Assembly: GCF_000346465.2 (NCBI RefSeq)
Contig: NC_034010.1
Coordinates: 14,104,994-14,168,993, forward strand
DNA from: Prunus persica
Taxonomy: Eukaryota; Streptophyta; Magnoliopsida; Rosales; Rosaceae
Reading direction: 5' to 3'
DNA length: 64,000 nucleotides
How positions within the stretch are numbered: the stretch's first letter is position 1; each line of letters begins with the position of its first letter. The notes beneath the pieces are model-generated. The model saw only the letters and a program-made list of their open reading frames with translations. It was not told the DNA's origin and made no database searches. Of this stretch, positions 1-11,611 are shown in pieces. The position numbers were made by a program, and so were the translations under genes.

Positions 1-19
1 GAGTCACCGACATGCATAT

Positions 20-2516
20 TGTAACACTCCGACTCCAAATTTAATCCCTTATTTAAATTATTTATGTGAAATTACAAATTTACCCTTGGGGTAGGGGTAT
101 TTTGGTCATTTTCTTACCCAAAAGGAGTTTGGGGCAGTGACTAGTAGTTTTGGGAAGGTCGTACTGACATGAGTCCGTAGACACGTAGTGGGCTCGATTC
201 GGAGTTGAAACGAAGAAGTTACTAGCAAGACAAGTTCAGTGGTAAAACCGTAAATATTTTGAAATGAGATTTTTTATAAAAATCAGATTCTCCCTCTCTC
301 TCTCTCTCCCTGCGCGCAGAACAGTCCCCTGTTACTGTTCGCTGCGGTGGTTTTTGGGCCACCACCGTCACATCCGGCCACTGCTTGGGGTGGCACCGGT
401 CCCAAAAGAACTGTGCCATCTTCCTCTTCCCATCCCAACCAATCTCAACCACTGGAACCACCTGTGCTCACCGAAAAATGCAAAAATTCGATCGGTTTTA
501 ACCCAAAATTCAAGGAGCTCGATCTCTCTCCTCCGGCCACCGATTCAGACGAGTAAGGTATGGATTTCTACCTATTTTCCATGCTATAGCTGATAGTTGG
601 GTAGGATTACATCGATTTTGAACGTAGGTAACTCGATTTTCGAATTAGATTTCGGCCGATTTTGGGATTGCCATTTCGGGCATTTCCGGTCAGTTTTTGG
701 GGTAGGTCCAAGAACAAAAGTGGCTCCAAATATGGTGTTATACCTAGGGTAGGAGTTTGGAGCCCTGGTTTTGAGATTTTCCAGCGATGCGTAATCGCTT
801 TGGGCACCCACGCGCTGCCAGCACGTGCGGCGGCGCGTGGGCACTGTATAAAAAGTTGCACTTTGTCTTGATGAGATCCTTAGGTTGTCACGAGTGCGTA
901 GGATTTCACAGATCTCAATTCGGACGTCGTTTGACTATCGAACGGATATCGCCTATTGCGGGTTATCCGGGTTCGATAGGTTGGGACCGTTGGATGGTCT
1001 CAAATTTAATATATGTTAATCTAGGTATTTCTAGGATCTTGTAGAAATTCACGGATTGTGAATTGGAGCCCCGGATGTTTCGATTTAATAATTTAAAGTT
1101 TGTGTTTTATATTAACCGTCAGATCTGGCGATCATGAGCAATCTGACCGTCCAATCTAAACCAAACTTACAGGACGAGTGTCCTATACCTTGTAGAACCC
1201 ATAGGAACTTTCGGATCGGAATTTGGAGGTCGTGGCCCAGTAGGCCCGTTTGACCAGGGATAGGGTAGTTTGACCCTTGGTTGACCGTGAGTCTCCCGGA
1301 GTAATCTCACCTTCCTAGGGGGATTATCGGGTGCTAAACTATTGTTGAGGTTTACACAATATTAGAAGTAAACTGTATATTTATTTATGTTTGTCAAGGT
1401 ATAAAAGAGAGTCTAAAATGTCAGTTTGAAGTGCTATACGCACTACCTTAGGCACATCCTCGGATTTTGGTTACACTACACGTACCACCCTGTGAAAGTT
1501 AGGTCCCATGTGGCGTAGGTTATCCGGCGTGCGAGCAGGCTCCATACGTGGCGTTGGTTGTACCGGCGTATGGGGAGATCTTGTGATATGATGTCGAGGT
1601 CTCGCGTGTTGAGACAGACCCCATACTTGGCGTTAGTTGTACCGGCGTATGGGGAGATATGTGATAATATGTTGAGGTCGCTCGTGGCGTAGGTTATCCG
1701 GCGTGTCGACAGACTCCATACGTGGCGTTGGTTGTACCTGCGTATAGGGAGATATTGTGATATGATATGCAGGTCTCGCGTGGCGTAGGTTATCCGGCGT
1801 TGAGACAGGCCCCATACGTGGCGTTGGTTGTACCGGCGTATAGGGAGATATTGTGATAGTATGGTATGGTCGCACGTGGCGTAGGTTATCCGGCGTGTTG
1901 ACAGGCCCCATACGTGGCTTTGGTAGTACCGGCGTATGGGGAGATTATGTGAAATACAAAGAAATGAAATAAGGTATTGCCTATGTGTGGAATTGGGTTT
2001 TAGGAAAGAACTACGTGTGGCTTGATCCCTTAGGGAGGGTACGTAGGCAGCCTAAGGTTATTAGGTGCAACCGCGGACATAGATGTGATTGTGTTAGGAG
2101 GTTAAAACCTCGTATGTTGAAAATGGAAAAGTTAGATGATGTGTGTTGAAATTTAGTAGTCATAATTTATATTTGAATTTATCGTTTGCCTTATTTAAGG
2201 CATGAATTGATGTTCTAGCATGCTTGGTAGTTGAGAATTATTGGAAGGCCAAAGGCCGTTTATGTGAATTGCATGAAATTATATTGTGCAGGCTGCCAGT
2301 TGTGGATATTAAATGTGTTTTTATGCAGGTTGTAATTTTGGGAAATATTTAATTTACAGGGGAGACTCTGCCGAAATTTCGGCAGAAAGTCTTGTACTCT
2401 TATTCCATTTTGGGAAAAAGGGTATAACTTTAGAAGTGGGCCCGACATCGGGGTGATGTTGGGAATTTCCACAGGATTCGCCTCGGATTTTGGAAATTTC
2501 GGGGCGGGTCCTTTCA
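20..2516. mobile_element. Solo LTR of a large LTR retrotransposon (family A, copy 1)
   Basis: The sequence begins TGTAACACTCC and ends GGGTCCTTTCA. It is flanked on both sides by the 5-bp target duplication CATAT (15-19 and 2517-2521). No primer-binding site, polypurine tract or gag-pol lies inside or next to it, so it is a solo LTR left by LTR-LTR recombination. It is alignable from end to end with 49657-52305. It contains a short CT microsatellite near 291, a TATA-like TATAAAAA at about 847-854 that could be the LTR promoter, and a 96-bp tandem array at 1509-1945. At about 2.5 kb it is long for an LTR. I cannot assign a lineage, because no coding domain is attached. Confidence 0.9.
1509..1945. 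repeat. Tandem array, about 96-bp unit, inside solo LTR copy 1
   Basis: Four to five units are headed by GTGGCGTAGGTTATCCGGC (about 1509, 1684, 1779 and 1876) and each also holds CGTATGGGGAGAT. One unit between 1600 and 1684 has lost its head segment. The homologous array at 51185-51730 has six units. Because the period is a multiple of three, any frame that is open in one unit stays open across the array, producing repeat-only open frames that are not genes. Confidence 0.9.
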
Positions 2517-2521
2517 CATAT

Positions 2522-3300
2522 GAATGCAATATGAATAATGAAAAGATTTGATAGATCACCAAGTAAAAACAAGAACACTTGATGACCTGTCTCGAAGATA
2601 TGCACAACAGCTTTTTCTTAAGAACTCTATATGCTCAACACAAATGTTAAACGCCGTACCTCTCAAAAGATAGGCACTCTACTTTTATTCAAAACTGCCT
2701 CTCCCTAGTTAGACGGAAGTTCAAAAGCCTAAATCAATTATGACTATCAAATTAAACCCAATATGGACTCTAGTGAAAAAAAGTCAAAACATGAGACCAA
2801 TATACTATCCAATTATGAACATTAGTTTTGATTCACCTTAGATGCTATGTGATAACGCCAACTAATGCAAGATGTGAGGAAACCTAATGACTTCCACTAC
2901 GGCCAATCTTTTAAGGGAGAAACAATATCTACCTAAACAAATTAATTAGACCAATCAAGTAGGAGATGATTTCAACGTGCAAGTCATAATAGGAAAAGAT
3001 AATATTTTAACTTAAATCAAAATAGAGTCCAGCTAGGAGAGTAATCTCAAGAGATAAAATCTAATCCTATTAAAAATAGGACTACAAAAAAGTGCTTGAG
3101 TGAAAATAACTCAAACTAGGAATCCTATAATGAATGCATGATTATGTCATGATTTACCTGAAATCAAGTTCCTCATATCGATCAAGTCATACTTCAAAAA
3201 TCCAGGAATGAATGTGCTACGCTAAAACTTCCAATAAAAGATATTCACACACTAATTCCTAACCTATGCTAGAGTCTAGGAAATGCCAACACAATTTTCA
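2522..3300. other. Non-coding stretch before the plus-strand Copia
   Basis: No credible coding frame, RNA gene or clean element boundary was seen. It may contain the missing 5' LTR and leader of the adjacent Copia relic, but I could not find a TG...CA pair or a primer-binding site. Confidence 0.5.
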
Positions 3301-3371
3301 TACTAACAGAAATATCAAGGGACAACACGAGTGCAGAGAGCCAACGACAAGCCTTCCAAAAGGAGTTTGAG

Positions 3372-4217
3372 ATGCTGAACATGAAGATAGGAGAGTCTGT
3401 GAATGAGTATTTTGCTCGTACTCTTTCAGTGGTCAACAAGCTGAGGATTAATAAGGGAAAGATGGATGATGTTGCAGTCATCGAGAAGATTCTGAGATCC
3501 ATGATAGCCAAGTACGATTATGTGGTGTGCTCTATTGAGGAGTCAAACGATTCGGATGCTCTTACCATTGGTGAGTTACAAAGTAGCCTTCTAGTACATG
3601 AGCAATGTTTGAAAGCTCATGTTGTGGAAGAATGCGCTTTGAAAGTCACTTTTGGAGAGTCTTTTGGAGAAAGAGGACGAGGTCGTGGTTGTTTTTTAGG
3701 ACGAGGAAGAGGAAGAGGCAGGTGTAACTTTGACAAATCCATCATCGAATGCTATAACTGCCATCAACTTGGACATTTTCAATATGAATGTCCAAAGAAG
3801 GAGATAGAAGCAAAAGCAAACTATGCAGAAGGTAATCAAGAAATATTGTTGATGGTGTACGTGGGAGAAAAGGAAGCAATCAAAGAAGAACTGTGGTTTC
3901 CAGAACCTGGATACAGCAATCACATGTGTGGCAAGAGGGAGTTTTTCTCAGATTTTGATGGAGATTTCAGAGAGAAAATGAAATTAGGAGATAATTCAAG
4001 CATGGACGTGATGGGTAAAGGTAATGTGTGTATGCTGGTGAATGGTTTTGTACATATTATTATAGGCGTATGTTATGTTCTTGGTTTGCAAAATAGTTTG
4101 ATAAGCATTGGGCAGCTGGCTGAGAAGGGACTTAAAATTCTCATACAAAGAGGATCATGCAAAATTTATCATTTTGAGAAGGGTTTAATAATGGAGGTTA
4201 CAATGTCCTCGAATTGA
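3372..4217 (+). pseudogene. Copia gag and protease fragment
   Basis: This is the longest open stretch of the plus-strand Copia (281 codons). It has a helical gag region (NEYFARTLSVVNKLR), an RGRGRG nucleic-acid-binding tract, a CCHC zinc knuckle, and then the gag-pre-integrase-type segment NHMCGKREFFSDFDG that normally follows the protease Asp. The expected catalytic DSG is EPG here, so no active protease is likely. It ends at a TGA at about 4217. Confidence 0.85.
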
Positions 4218-5636
4218 ATGTTCAAACTGTCTGCTCCTACACAACCAAAGGAGGAAGCTTGTTTTCATTCTTTCATGGAAGATCCAGCCCGACTTTGGCA
4301 CTGTAGATATGATCATCTAAGCTTTAGTGGTCCGAAAATTCTATAACAAAAGGAGATGGTGAGAGGACTGCCTTGTCTTGATACCTCGTCGAAGGTATGT
4401 GAGGATTGCTTGGTGGGAAAGCAACGGAGAGATCCATTTTCCAGAGAAAGCACATGGAGAGCTTCTCAAATTCTTGATCTGGTGCATGCTAATACATGTG
4501 GACCAATTAGCCCTATGTCCAACAGCAACAGAAGGTATATGATAAGTTTTATTGATGACTATAGTAAAAAAATTTGGGTTTATTTTTTGGCTGAAAAGCC
4601 TGAAGCATTTCTTACCTTCAAGAAATATAAGAGTCGTGTTGAAAATGAGTTGGGTTCGACTATAAAATGTCTTCGTATTGATCATGGGGGTGAGTTCATG
4701 TCACTTGAATTCACTAATTTTTGCAGTGAGAATGGTATTTGAAGACTATTAACAGCCGCATACACTCCTCAATAAAACGGAGTTGCGTAAAGGAACAATC
4801 GAGCTATTATGAATATGGTTCGAAGTATGCTTTCAGGAAAGAAGATTCCCAAAACTTTTTGGCCTAAAGCTGTGAATTGGATAGTTCATGTCCTCAACAG
4901 AAGCCCAACTCTTGCAGTGAAGAACAAAACTCCAGAAGAAGCTTGGAGTGTATTCAAACCAACAGTGGATCATTTCAAGGTGTTTGGGTATGTATCTCAT
5001 GTTCATGTTTTTGATTGCAAGAAGACAAAGCTTGATGACAAGAGTGTAAGATGTGACTGGGATAAAAGTCACGAGGAAGTTATTTTGGTTGATTTGGATT
5101 GGACTAACAATAACAAAGAACCATATGCAAATGCTCGAAATGGAGATGATGCTGAAATGGGACAGATGAAGGAAATATGTCTAACTTAGGTGACTCAGGC
5201 GAAGTTCCTTCACTTAGATCTCTTGAGCAAAGGCAGAAAAAGCAACTGAGCTAGATGGAGGATTATGTAAGTGGAGAAAGATTATCCGAGGAAAAAGACA
5301 TGGCATATTTGGCCATGTTTGCAGCCAATGATATCCAGTTCTATTCGAAGAGACAGTAAAAGATGCAAAGTGAAGAACAACGATGGATGTGGTGATTGAA
5401 GCTATAAAGAAAAATGATACTTGGGAATTAGTAGACTTGCTTATTGGAGCAAAGAAGGTTGGCGTGAAATGGGTGTATAAGACAAAACTCAATAAAAATG
5501 GTGAGGTGGAGAAGTACAAAGCTCGGTTGGTTGCAAAGGGGTACACCCAAAAACATGGTGTGGAATACACTGAAGTTTTTGCAGCTGTAGCACGATCGGA
5601 GACGGTTCGTCTGGTGGTTTCTCTTGCAACTCAGCA

Positions 5637-5784
5637 ATCGTCGAGCGCGTCCCTAGCCCTTGCCCATCTCTATAGTAGCTGATCGAGTTTCTTCACCCCT
5701 CTCCCGCTTTTTTATTAGGGCGAGTCACTCAAGTCCCTTGTCACTCGTCCCTCTTTCTTTTACGAAACTCTTGGGGTTTATGCA
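5637..5784. other. 148-bp foreign insertion inside the Copia reverse transcriptase
   Basis: The reverse-transcriptase frame reads SLATQQ up to about 5636 and resumes KWVIFQLDVKSAF at about 5786. The intervening 148 bp have no counterpart in Copia proteins and shift the frame. They are more C/G-rich and T/C-skewed than the surrounding Copia sequence. Ends share a short GCA microhomology, and no longer target duplication is visible, which suggests filler DNA at a repaired break rather than a transposon. An organellar origin is possible but unproven. Confidence 0.6.
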
Positions 5785-6767
5785 AAAATGGGTGATCTTT
5801 CAACTAGATGTAAAGTCAGCCTTCCTCCATGGAGAACTCAAGGAAGAGGCCTTCGTCGAGCAACCTCTTGGTTATCAGAAGAAGGGTGAGGAACATAAAG
5901 TATACAAGCTCAAGAAGGCACTGTACAGACTAAAACAAGCTCCACAAGCTTGTTATAGTCAGATAGAATCCTGTTTTGCCAAGGAAGGTTTCGAGCGGTG
6001 TCATCATGAGCATACGTTGTTCACCAAAGCAGGAGAAGGAGGTAAAATTCTCATTGTTTGTCTCTGCGTTGATGATTTGATCTTTACGGGCAATGATGAG
6101 AACATGTTTGTTGCATTTAAGAATTAAATGATGCAAGAGTTTGACATGAAAAACCTTGGAAAAATGAGATATTTCCTTGGTATAGAAGTGATGCCAAAAA
6201 CTGAAGGTATTTTTCTATGTTAAAAGAACTATACACACACAGTGTTGGAAAGATTTGATATGAATAAATGCAATCTTGTTCATAATCCAATTGTTCCAGG
6301 TTGCAAACTAATGAAAAATGAGCATGGAGTAAGGGGACAATAGTCGTTACAAACAAGTAATTGGCAGTCTAATGTATCTGACTACTACTCGACCCGATAT
6401 TATGTTTGTAGTTGGTCTTCTTAGCAGGTATATGGAATGACCCACAGAGCTTCATCTGCAAGCAGCTGAAATAATGTTAAGGTATTTGAAAGGAACTTCA
6501 ATTTTTAGAATATTTTATATTATGAGAGGAAAAGAGGAGCTGCTTGCCTATACAGACAGTGACTATGCTGGACATGTATATGACAGAAAGAGTACGTCAA
6601 GTTATGTTTTTTTGTTGAGTTCAGAAGCTGTTTCTTGGTCTTCGAAGAAACAACCAATAGTTACTTTGTCTACCCCTAAAGCTGAATTCGTCTTAGCAGC
6701 TTCGTGTACTTGCCAAGCAATTTGGATAAGGAGGATTTTAAAGAGTATTAATCATGTTCAAGGTGAT

Positions 6768-6820
6768 GCTACAATGGTTTTTTGTGACAGGTGATGCTAC
6801 AACGGTTTTTTGTAGACAAT
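6768..6820. repeat. 24-bp direct duplication at the junction of two Copia relics
   Basis: GGTGATGCTACAA followed by a Y-GGTTTTTTGT run occurs twice in succession (about 6761 and 6790) within the RNase H segment of the plus-strand Copia. Just past the second copy (about 6825) the sequence changes to a minus-strand Copia reverse transcriptase. The duplication is consistent with slippage or end-joining at the breakpoint. Confidence 0.7.
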
Positions 6821-9082
6821 AAGGAATAATCACACTTTGATTCTTGGAAACCAAGCTCAAGTAAATAGTCAGAAAACCGTTGAAACCAAACTCTGGGCTT
6901 TTGTTTCAACCCAAAGAGACTGTGTTGCAGCTTGCACACATGTTGAGGAAGCTGTGAATCAATAAAACCAGCAGGTTGTCGCATATGCACATCTTTTGTG
7001 GGGAAACCATGCAAGAATGCATTCTGCACGTCTAGTTGTCATATCGGCCATTTATTTGAGACTGCCAAACTCAGAACCAGACGAATAGTACTATGTTTCA
7101 CAACTGGACTAAAGGTCTCATTATAATCAATTCCTTCCTTCTGATGAAAGCCATTTGCAACTATGGCATTTGTACCTCTTAATCGAGCCATCCGATTTTC
7201 TTTTAATCATAAATACCCATTTATTTGGCAACAGGTTCACGTGAGATTGATATGGCACAAGAGACTAGGTTCCATTTCGTTGTAAGGTGCTAAATTCTTG
7301 ACTCATGGTATGTAACATCAATTGTTGCATTTAGGGCATACTTGGGATTAGGCTTGCAAACACCAAGCTGAGACCGAGTCACCATATGTGACTGCATAGG
7401 GGATGTATGCTGTAATGATGTCGTATCAGCTATAGAAGAAACACCTCCTTCAGGCACTGGTTCACTTGGATTTTGCGGGACAGATTCTTGCACTAGAACA
7501 TGGATAGTGGGATTTGGTGGAGAAACCTGAGGAAGAGGAGAGGCAAGGGGTTGGGTGTCTTGTGAAATTTGGGTGGTGGGTGAAATATTTAGTGGTGGAG
7601 ATGGTTGACACACTCGTGGAACAACAACCTCATTAGTAGACTCATGGAAAACAAATAAAGCATCAGGATTATAGTTACTTGAAGAGAAGCTGCCCCCTTT
7701 AGAAGATGTGAGATCCTTGAATGGAAATGAGTCCTCATTGAATAGCACATGGCGAGACACATAAATTCGTCTTGTGGAAAAATCCAAGCACTTATAACCT
7801 TGATGATTCAATGAATATCCTAGAAAGACACATGATTTGGATTTATTTTGAAGTTTATTTGTAGTATACGGAGTCAACCATGGGAAACAGGTACAGCCAA
7901 AGACCTTAAACACATCATAAGTAGGAGTTTTAAGAAATAGTGTTTGGAAAGGAGACTTATTAGACAACATCCCAGTAGGCAATTGATTTATGATATATGT
8001 GGCAGAACGCATCAAACCAATAGGAAGTGGGGATATACAGATGAGAGAGAAGGACTATACCAATTTCAACAAGATGCCTATGTTTTCTTTCTGCTAACCC
8101 ATTTTGCTCAGGATGTTTAGGACATGAGAAACGTTGGACTATGCCATGATCAGCAAGGTATTTTTGAAATGTTTGCTTGGTATACTCTCCTCCTTCATCA
8201 CATTTTAAGGATTTAATGGTGGTATTTAACATGTTTTCAACATATTTCTTAAACCAAATGAAAAGATCAAAGACTTCATGCTTATATTTCGTGGGGGAAG
8301 ATCCAAGAATATCTGGAAAAATCATCTACGAATAGCAAGTAATAACGATAACCTTGGACTGAAATAATTGGAGAACTCTAAACATCATAGTGTACAAGCT
8401 TTAAGGGAAAATTTGAAACTGAACTTGACTGACTAAACGACAACTTAGTACTCTTGCCTAATGGACAAGTATGACAGAAACTTACAGCAGAGGTGCCATT
8501 AACTGGCACTTATTTATTTGAAATTAAAAACCTAACGACTGCACTAGCTGGATGACCAAGCCAAAAATGCCACTGCTTTACGGTTACCCTTGTGCCTACG
8601 AATGCTGAAAAAGATTTATTGGATAGTCCACGGCCATCATATAATGGATATAATCCATTATCACATCTCCCTTGGAAAAGCGTCTTCCGAGTCTTGAGGT
8701 CATTCACAACAAAACGATCAGGAAACATGAGAATATAACAATGGTTATAAAAAGGTAAAGAGATGAACAGAAATTAAGTTTGTGGAGGTGGAAGGACAGT
8801 GTAATATGTCATTGAGATGAAATTTGCAAGAATCAATGTTAACAGTATTTAAGCTAAAGTGAGAAATATGTAACTCAGAAGCATTACCTACACCTTCAAC
8901 CTGATCATTCTCGTATATTCCTTTGGATACACAAGATTTTGCAAGTCTGGAGTGACATGTGCATTTGCACCAGTATCAAATAGCCAGCTGCCATTGGATT
9001 GACGAGTGAGAGTGGTCGGAGATGTGGTCATGGCAGTAAGACGTTTGGCTGGACTTCTACCTTCATATGCCATGTTCATTCA

Positions 9083-9790
9083 CTAGAAACAATCAAAAGC
9101 TGGGTGGCCAGCTTTGCCACATATCTGACAGACAATTCTTGGAGTAGCTGATGCAAAGGACTCCCCAAAATTGGCTGCGGTACGTTGAGCAGAGGAAGTA
9201 CCACTGGAGACACCACCTCTTTGATTGGGAAAACCTCCATGAGTGGGCCGTACAGCACCACTCCCTCGTCCTCGAGCACTACCACGTCCAGGAGCAGCAA
9301 CAAAAGCCATAGGTCCATTCTCTGGCATAGGAACAGTTTGCTCTGTCAATTGTCTCTCAGCAATCAGAAGAAGAGCTTCAAGGGTGTCACGTGTGATTGG
9401 AGTGTCACTAGGTTTCACAACACTCACGATCATTTCATAGGCTAGTCCGAGATTGTTCATAATAATTTGGACAAGTTCATCATCATCCACTAGCTTTCCA
9501 GAAAGAGCCAGGTTGTCATGAATAGCATTCAGGTTGTCATGAATAGCATTCATGCAATCAAGGTAGTCACTCACAGACAAATCACCTTTCATGGTTCGAA
9601 GCAACTCATTACGTAAGTGCAAGATTTTGTTCTGAAAGGTAGAGGCATATCTGTGCTCCAAAGCCTGCCAAGTTGTGTGAGAAGTCTGATTTCTCGACAT
9701 AGTAGAGAGAACAGATGGAGTCAAAGAGCTATTGATCCAACTAAGGATCAGTTGATCTTGTTGAACCCATGTGGTGTAGGCAGGATTCAC
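9083..9790 (-). pseudogene. Copia gag polyprotein (235-codon open stretch)
   Basis: This is a UBN2-type gag of the Copia class with WQALEHRYASTFQNK and LRNELLRTMKGDLSVSDYL segments, a Gly/Arg-rich linker and a C-terminal CCHC knuckle. The true N-terminus lies in another frame up to about 10017, so it is separated by a frameshift. A tandem 24-bp duplication sits at about 9510-9560. Confidence 0.85.
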
Positions 9791-10019
9791 AATAGTACTC
9801 CCAGCAACAGTCTAAGAAGACATTCACTAGTGCCATCAACAAATGACAAAAGATCCCGACTTTTCAAAAGAGGAATGATCTGAGTTAGCCATATTGGATA
9901 GTTAGAATGATCCAGTTTGATGTTGACAATGGAGGGTAGGAGGTACAACATTGCTGGTTTGGGAATTGTTGGTGGACATGAATGTGAAATAAGTGTGGAG
10001 AGAAAAAAAAAATTCAAGT

Positions 10020-10045
10020 TGTGAGATTGAAGGCTCTTGATACCA
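10020..10045 (-). promoter_or_regulatory. Primer-binding site of the minus-strand Copia
   Basis: Read on the minus strand, the sequence next to the LTR is TGGTATCAAGAGCCTTC, close to the standard initiator-Met tRNA complement TGGTATCAGAGC but with one extra A. It directly abuts the LTR end at 10046, which fixes the LTR boundary. Confidence 0.85.
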
Positions 10046-10311
10046 TGTAAAACAATAGAGAGCTCAGGAATTGTTTGATGAGCTTGTATCCATGAACACG
10101 ATGGAACAACAATTTATATTAGCAAAACAACAGTATCAGTTACAAATATTACATCATATCCCTATATAAGTGGGAGCAAAACCTATACATTTGAAATACA
10201 AACAGAAAACCATATCAGATTACAACTAAAGGAGTCTACGCAGACTAGGACTCCTTCTCCACACCTGTTACAGATTTTGAATTTGAACATGCAGATAAGC
10301 TTTGTCTAACA
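10046..10311 (-). mobile_element. 5' LTR of the minus-strand Copia (266 bp)
   Basis: On the minus strand it starts TGTTAGACAAAG (10311) and ends TGTTTTACA (10046), with the primer-binding site immediately inside. It contains a TATATAGGG promoter-like motif near 10158-10166. The matching 3' LTR is absent, because the element is broken inside reverse transcriptase. The 5 bp outside are CCATC; no partner copy can be checked. Confidence 0.85.
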
Positions 10312-10316
10312 CCATC

Positions 10317-11600
10317 ATCATCTCTGTAATTATGTTCCCCGTTCATGTCCTTGAGAAAATTGGCAACACGTAATTTATAAGATTTAAATTTCTATATATA
10401 AAACAATAATCATAAAATAATAATTAATTTAATTGAGACATGGATTGATTACTATGGCGGGGTTTGATTCCTATGGTTGGGATTGATTACTATAACAATT
10501 AATTTAATCGAGATATGTATTGATTCCTATGGCTGGGATTGTTCAAAAGGTTGATTACTATGAATATGAAATCAAACATATCATGAAGGTAAAACCTAAC
10601 AAAGAAAATTGAACAAATAATACTTTGATTTAGTGTATATTATATAAGTTTCCAATACACAGGGGTTTGCTCACCTCCATCCACGGGGCTTCAACAAAAG
10701 GTGTAATCGATTAGTTTAATGGCTGCTGAAAGTTCCAAATAGAGATTAGTAGGGAGGAGAACTGGGTTTTGCAAGCTTTTGAGAGTTGATGGTGGAGAAG
10801 ATGCAGAGATTATGAGGGAGGATGGTGGGTATGTCTAGGTTTTGCAAGGAAGGAATTGATGCTGCAATTGGAGAAGAGCTCTCACTGAGAAGACGAAGTT
10901 AGCTGGCTGCTGGGATATTTGGGTAGTTTTTAATTTTTTTAACTTTTAAAATTGTCAAATAAAAAAGTTAACAGAGTTAAGTCCCATTTACGTTAGTTGA
11001 TACGTGTCAACAAATTAGAGAGGGGACATGGAGGGGACACCAATTTGGGAACAGCGGATCCGCATACTAAAAATATAGTCTTAAGTGTGTATGTTTCGTG
11101 ACTATTTTTTTTCCTGAAAAATAAACTTACTCCTAAATCTTTATTGTTTTATTTTATTGGATTGTACAATATTATTATTTTACTATTACCATGTGTATGG
11201 TCATTGTTTTCATCCTCATCGTCATCAGTTTCCTCTTCTTCATGTTACTCTTTTTCACATTAAAATCAACAATAAAAGAAAGCTATATATATTTGAAGTA
11301 TTTTATTTATGTACACTAAATAAGGGTAATGTACATAGAGAATCCAAATCCAATATAAATCAACTTTTGCTTATTCATGCCAGTAATATAAGAATATCCA
11401 TTTAAATATGAACCTAACACTTTTTGATGTCATTGTCCGCTTGTTTAATGAAGCTTTTCTTCATGACCAAGAAAACAAAAACTTTAGGAACAAATGGAAT
11501 TACTGAATACAGTTTTATTTGTTTGTCAATTTGGATATTATTCCTCAAACATAGAATATACAACTCCTCAATACAATCAATAGTAAATGTACATTATTGA
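10317..11600. other. Non-coding intergenic stretch
   Basis: The sequence is AT-rich. Between 10440 and 10560 a short motif (ATTGATTACTATGG / TTGATTCCTATGG) is repeated irregularly several times on a background of TTAATTTAAT. No gene-like frame or RNA gene was recognised. The part nearest 11600 should hold the 3' UTR of the inositol oxygenase copy. Confidence 0.5.
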
Positions 11601-11611
11601 AGGAAGACTGA

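Larger units (their letters stand above)
3300..6825 (+). pseudogene. Decayed Ty1/Copia retrotransposon, plus strand (gag-PR-IN-RT-RH)
   Basis: Domains run in Copia order. Gag (3340-3830) has an intact CCHC knuckle, C-YN-C-HQLG-H-FQYE-C, after a Gly/Arg-rich tract. In the protease region (about 3890-4210) the active-site D-S-G has become E-P-G. The integrase (4260-5080) has a first catalytic Asp changed to Asn (HAN), and stops inside the TPQQNG...ER motif. Reverse transcriptase follows (5380-6350, CVDD in place of YVDD), then RNase H (6474-6825). Stops at about 4340, 4740 and 5190, a 148-bp insertion at 5637-5784 and frameshifts show it is dead. Neither LTR was found. The 3' end is cut inside RNase H, at the junction with the minus-strand Copia. 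Confidence 0.9.
6826..10045 (-). pseudogene. 3'-truncated Ty1/Copia retrotransposon, minus strand (internal region)
   Basis: Reading leftwards from 10045: primer-binding site, gag (10017-9083), protease (about 9030-8930), gag-pre-integrase and integrase (8730-7960), and the start of reverse transcriptase ending near 6830. Gag has an intact knuckle, C-QI-C-GKAG-H-PAFD-C, after Gly/Arg repeats. Protease keeps its D-T-G (LFDTGANAHV). Integrase keeps HPEQNGLAERKHR. The reverse transcriptase stops just after LKQKPRVWFQRF...CDYSLL, so the YVDD catalytic block, RNase H and 3' LTR are missing. Frameshifts lie near 9790, 8340 and 7290. A 24-bp in-frame duplication in gag doubles the heptad NAIHDNL. 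Confidence 0.9.
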
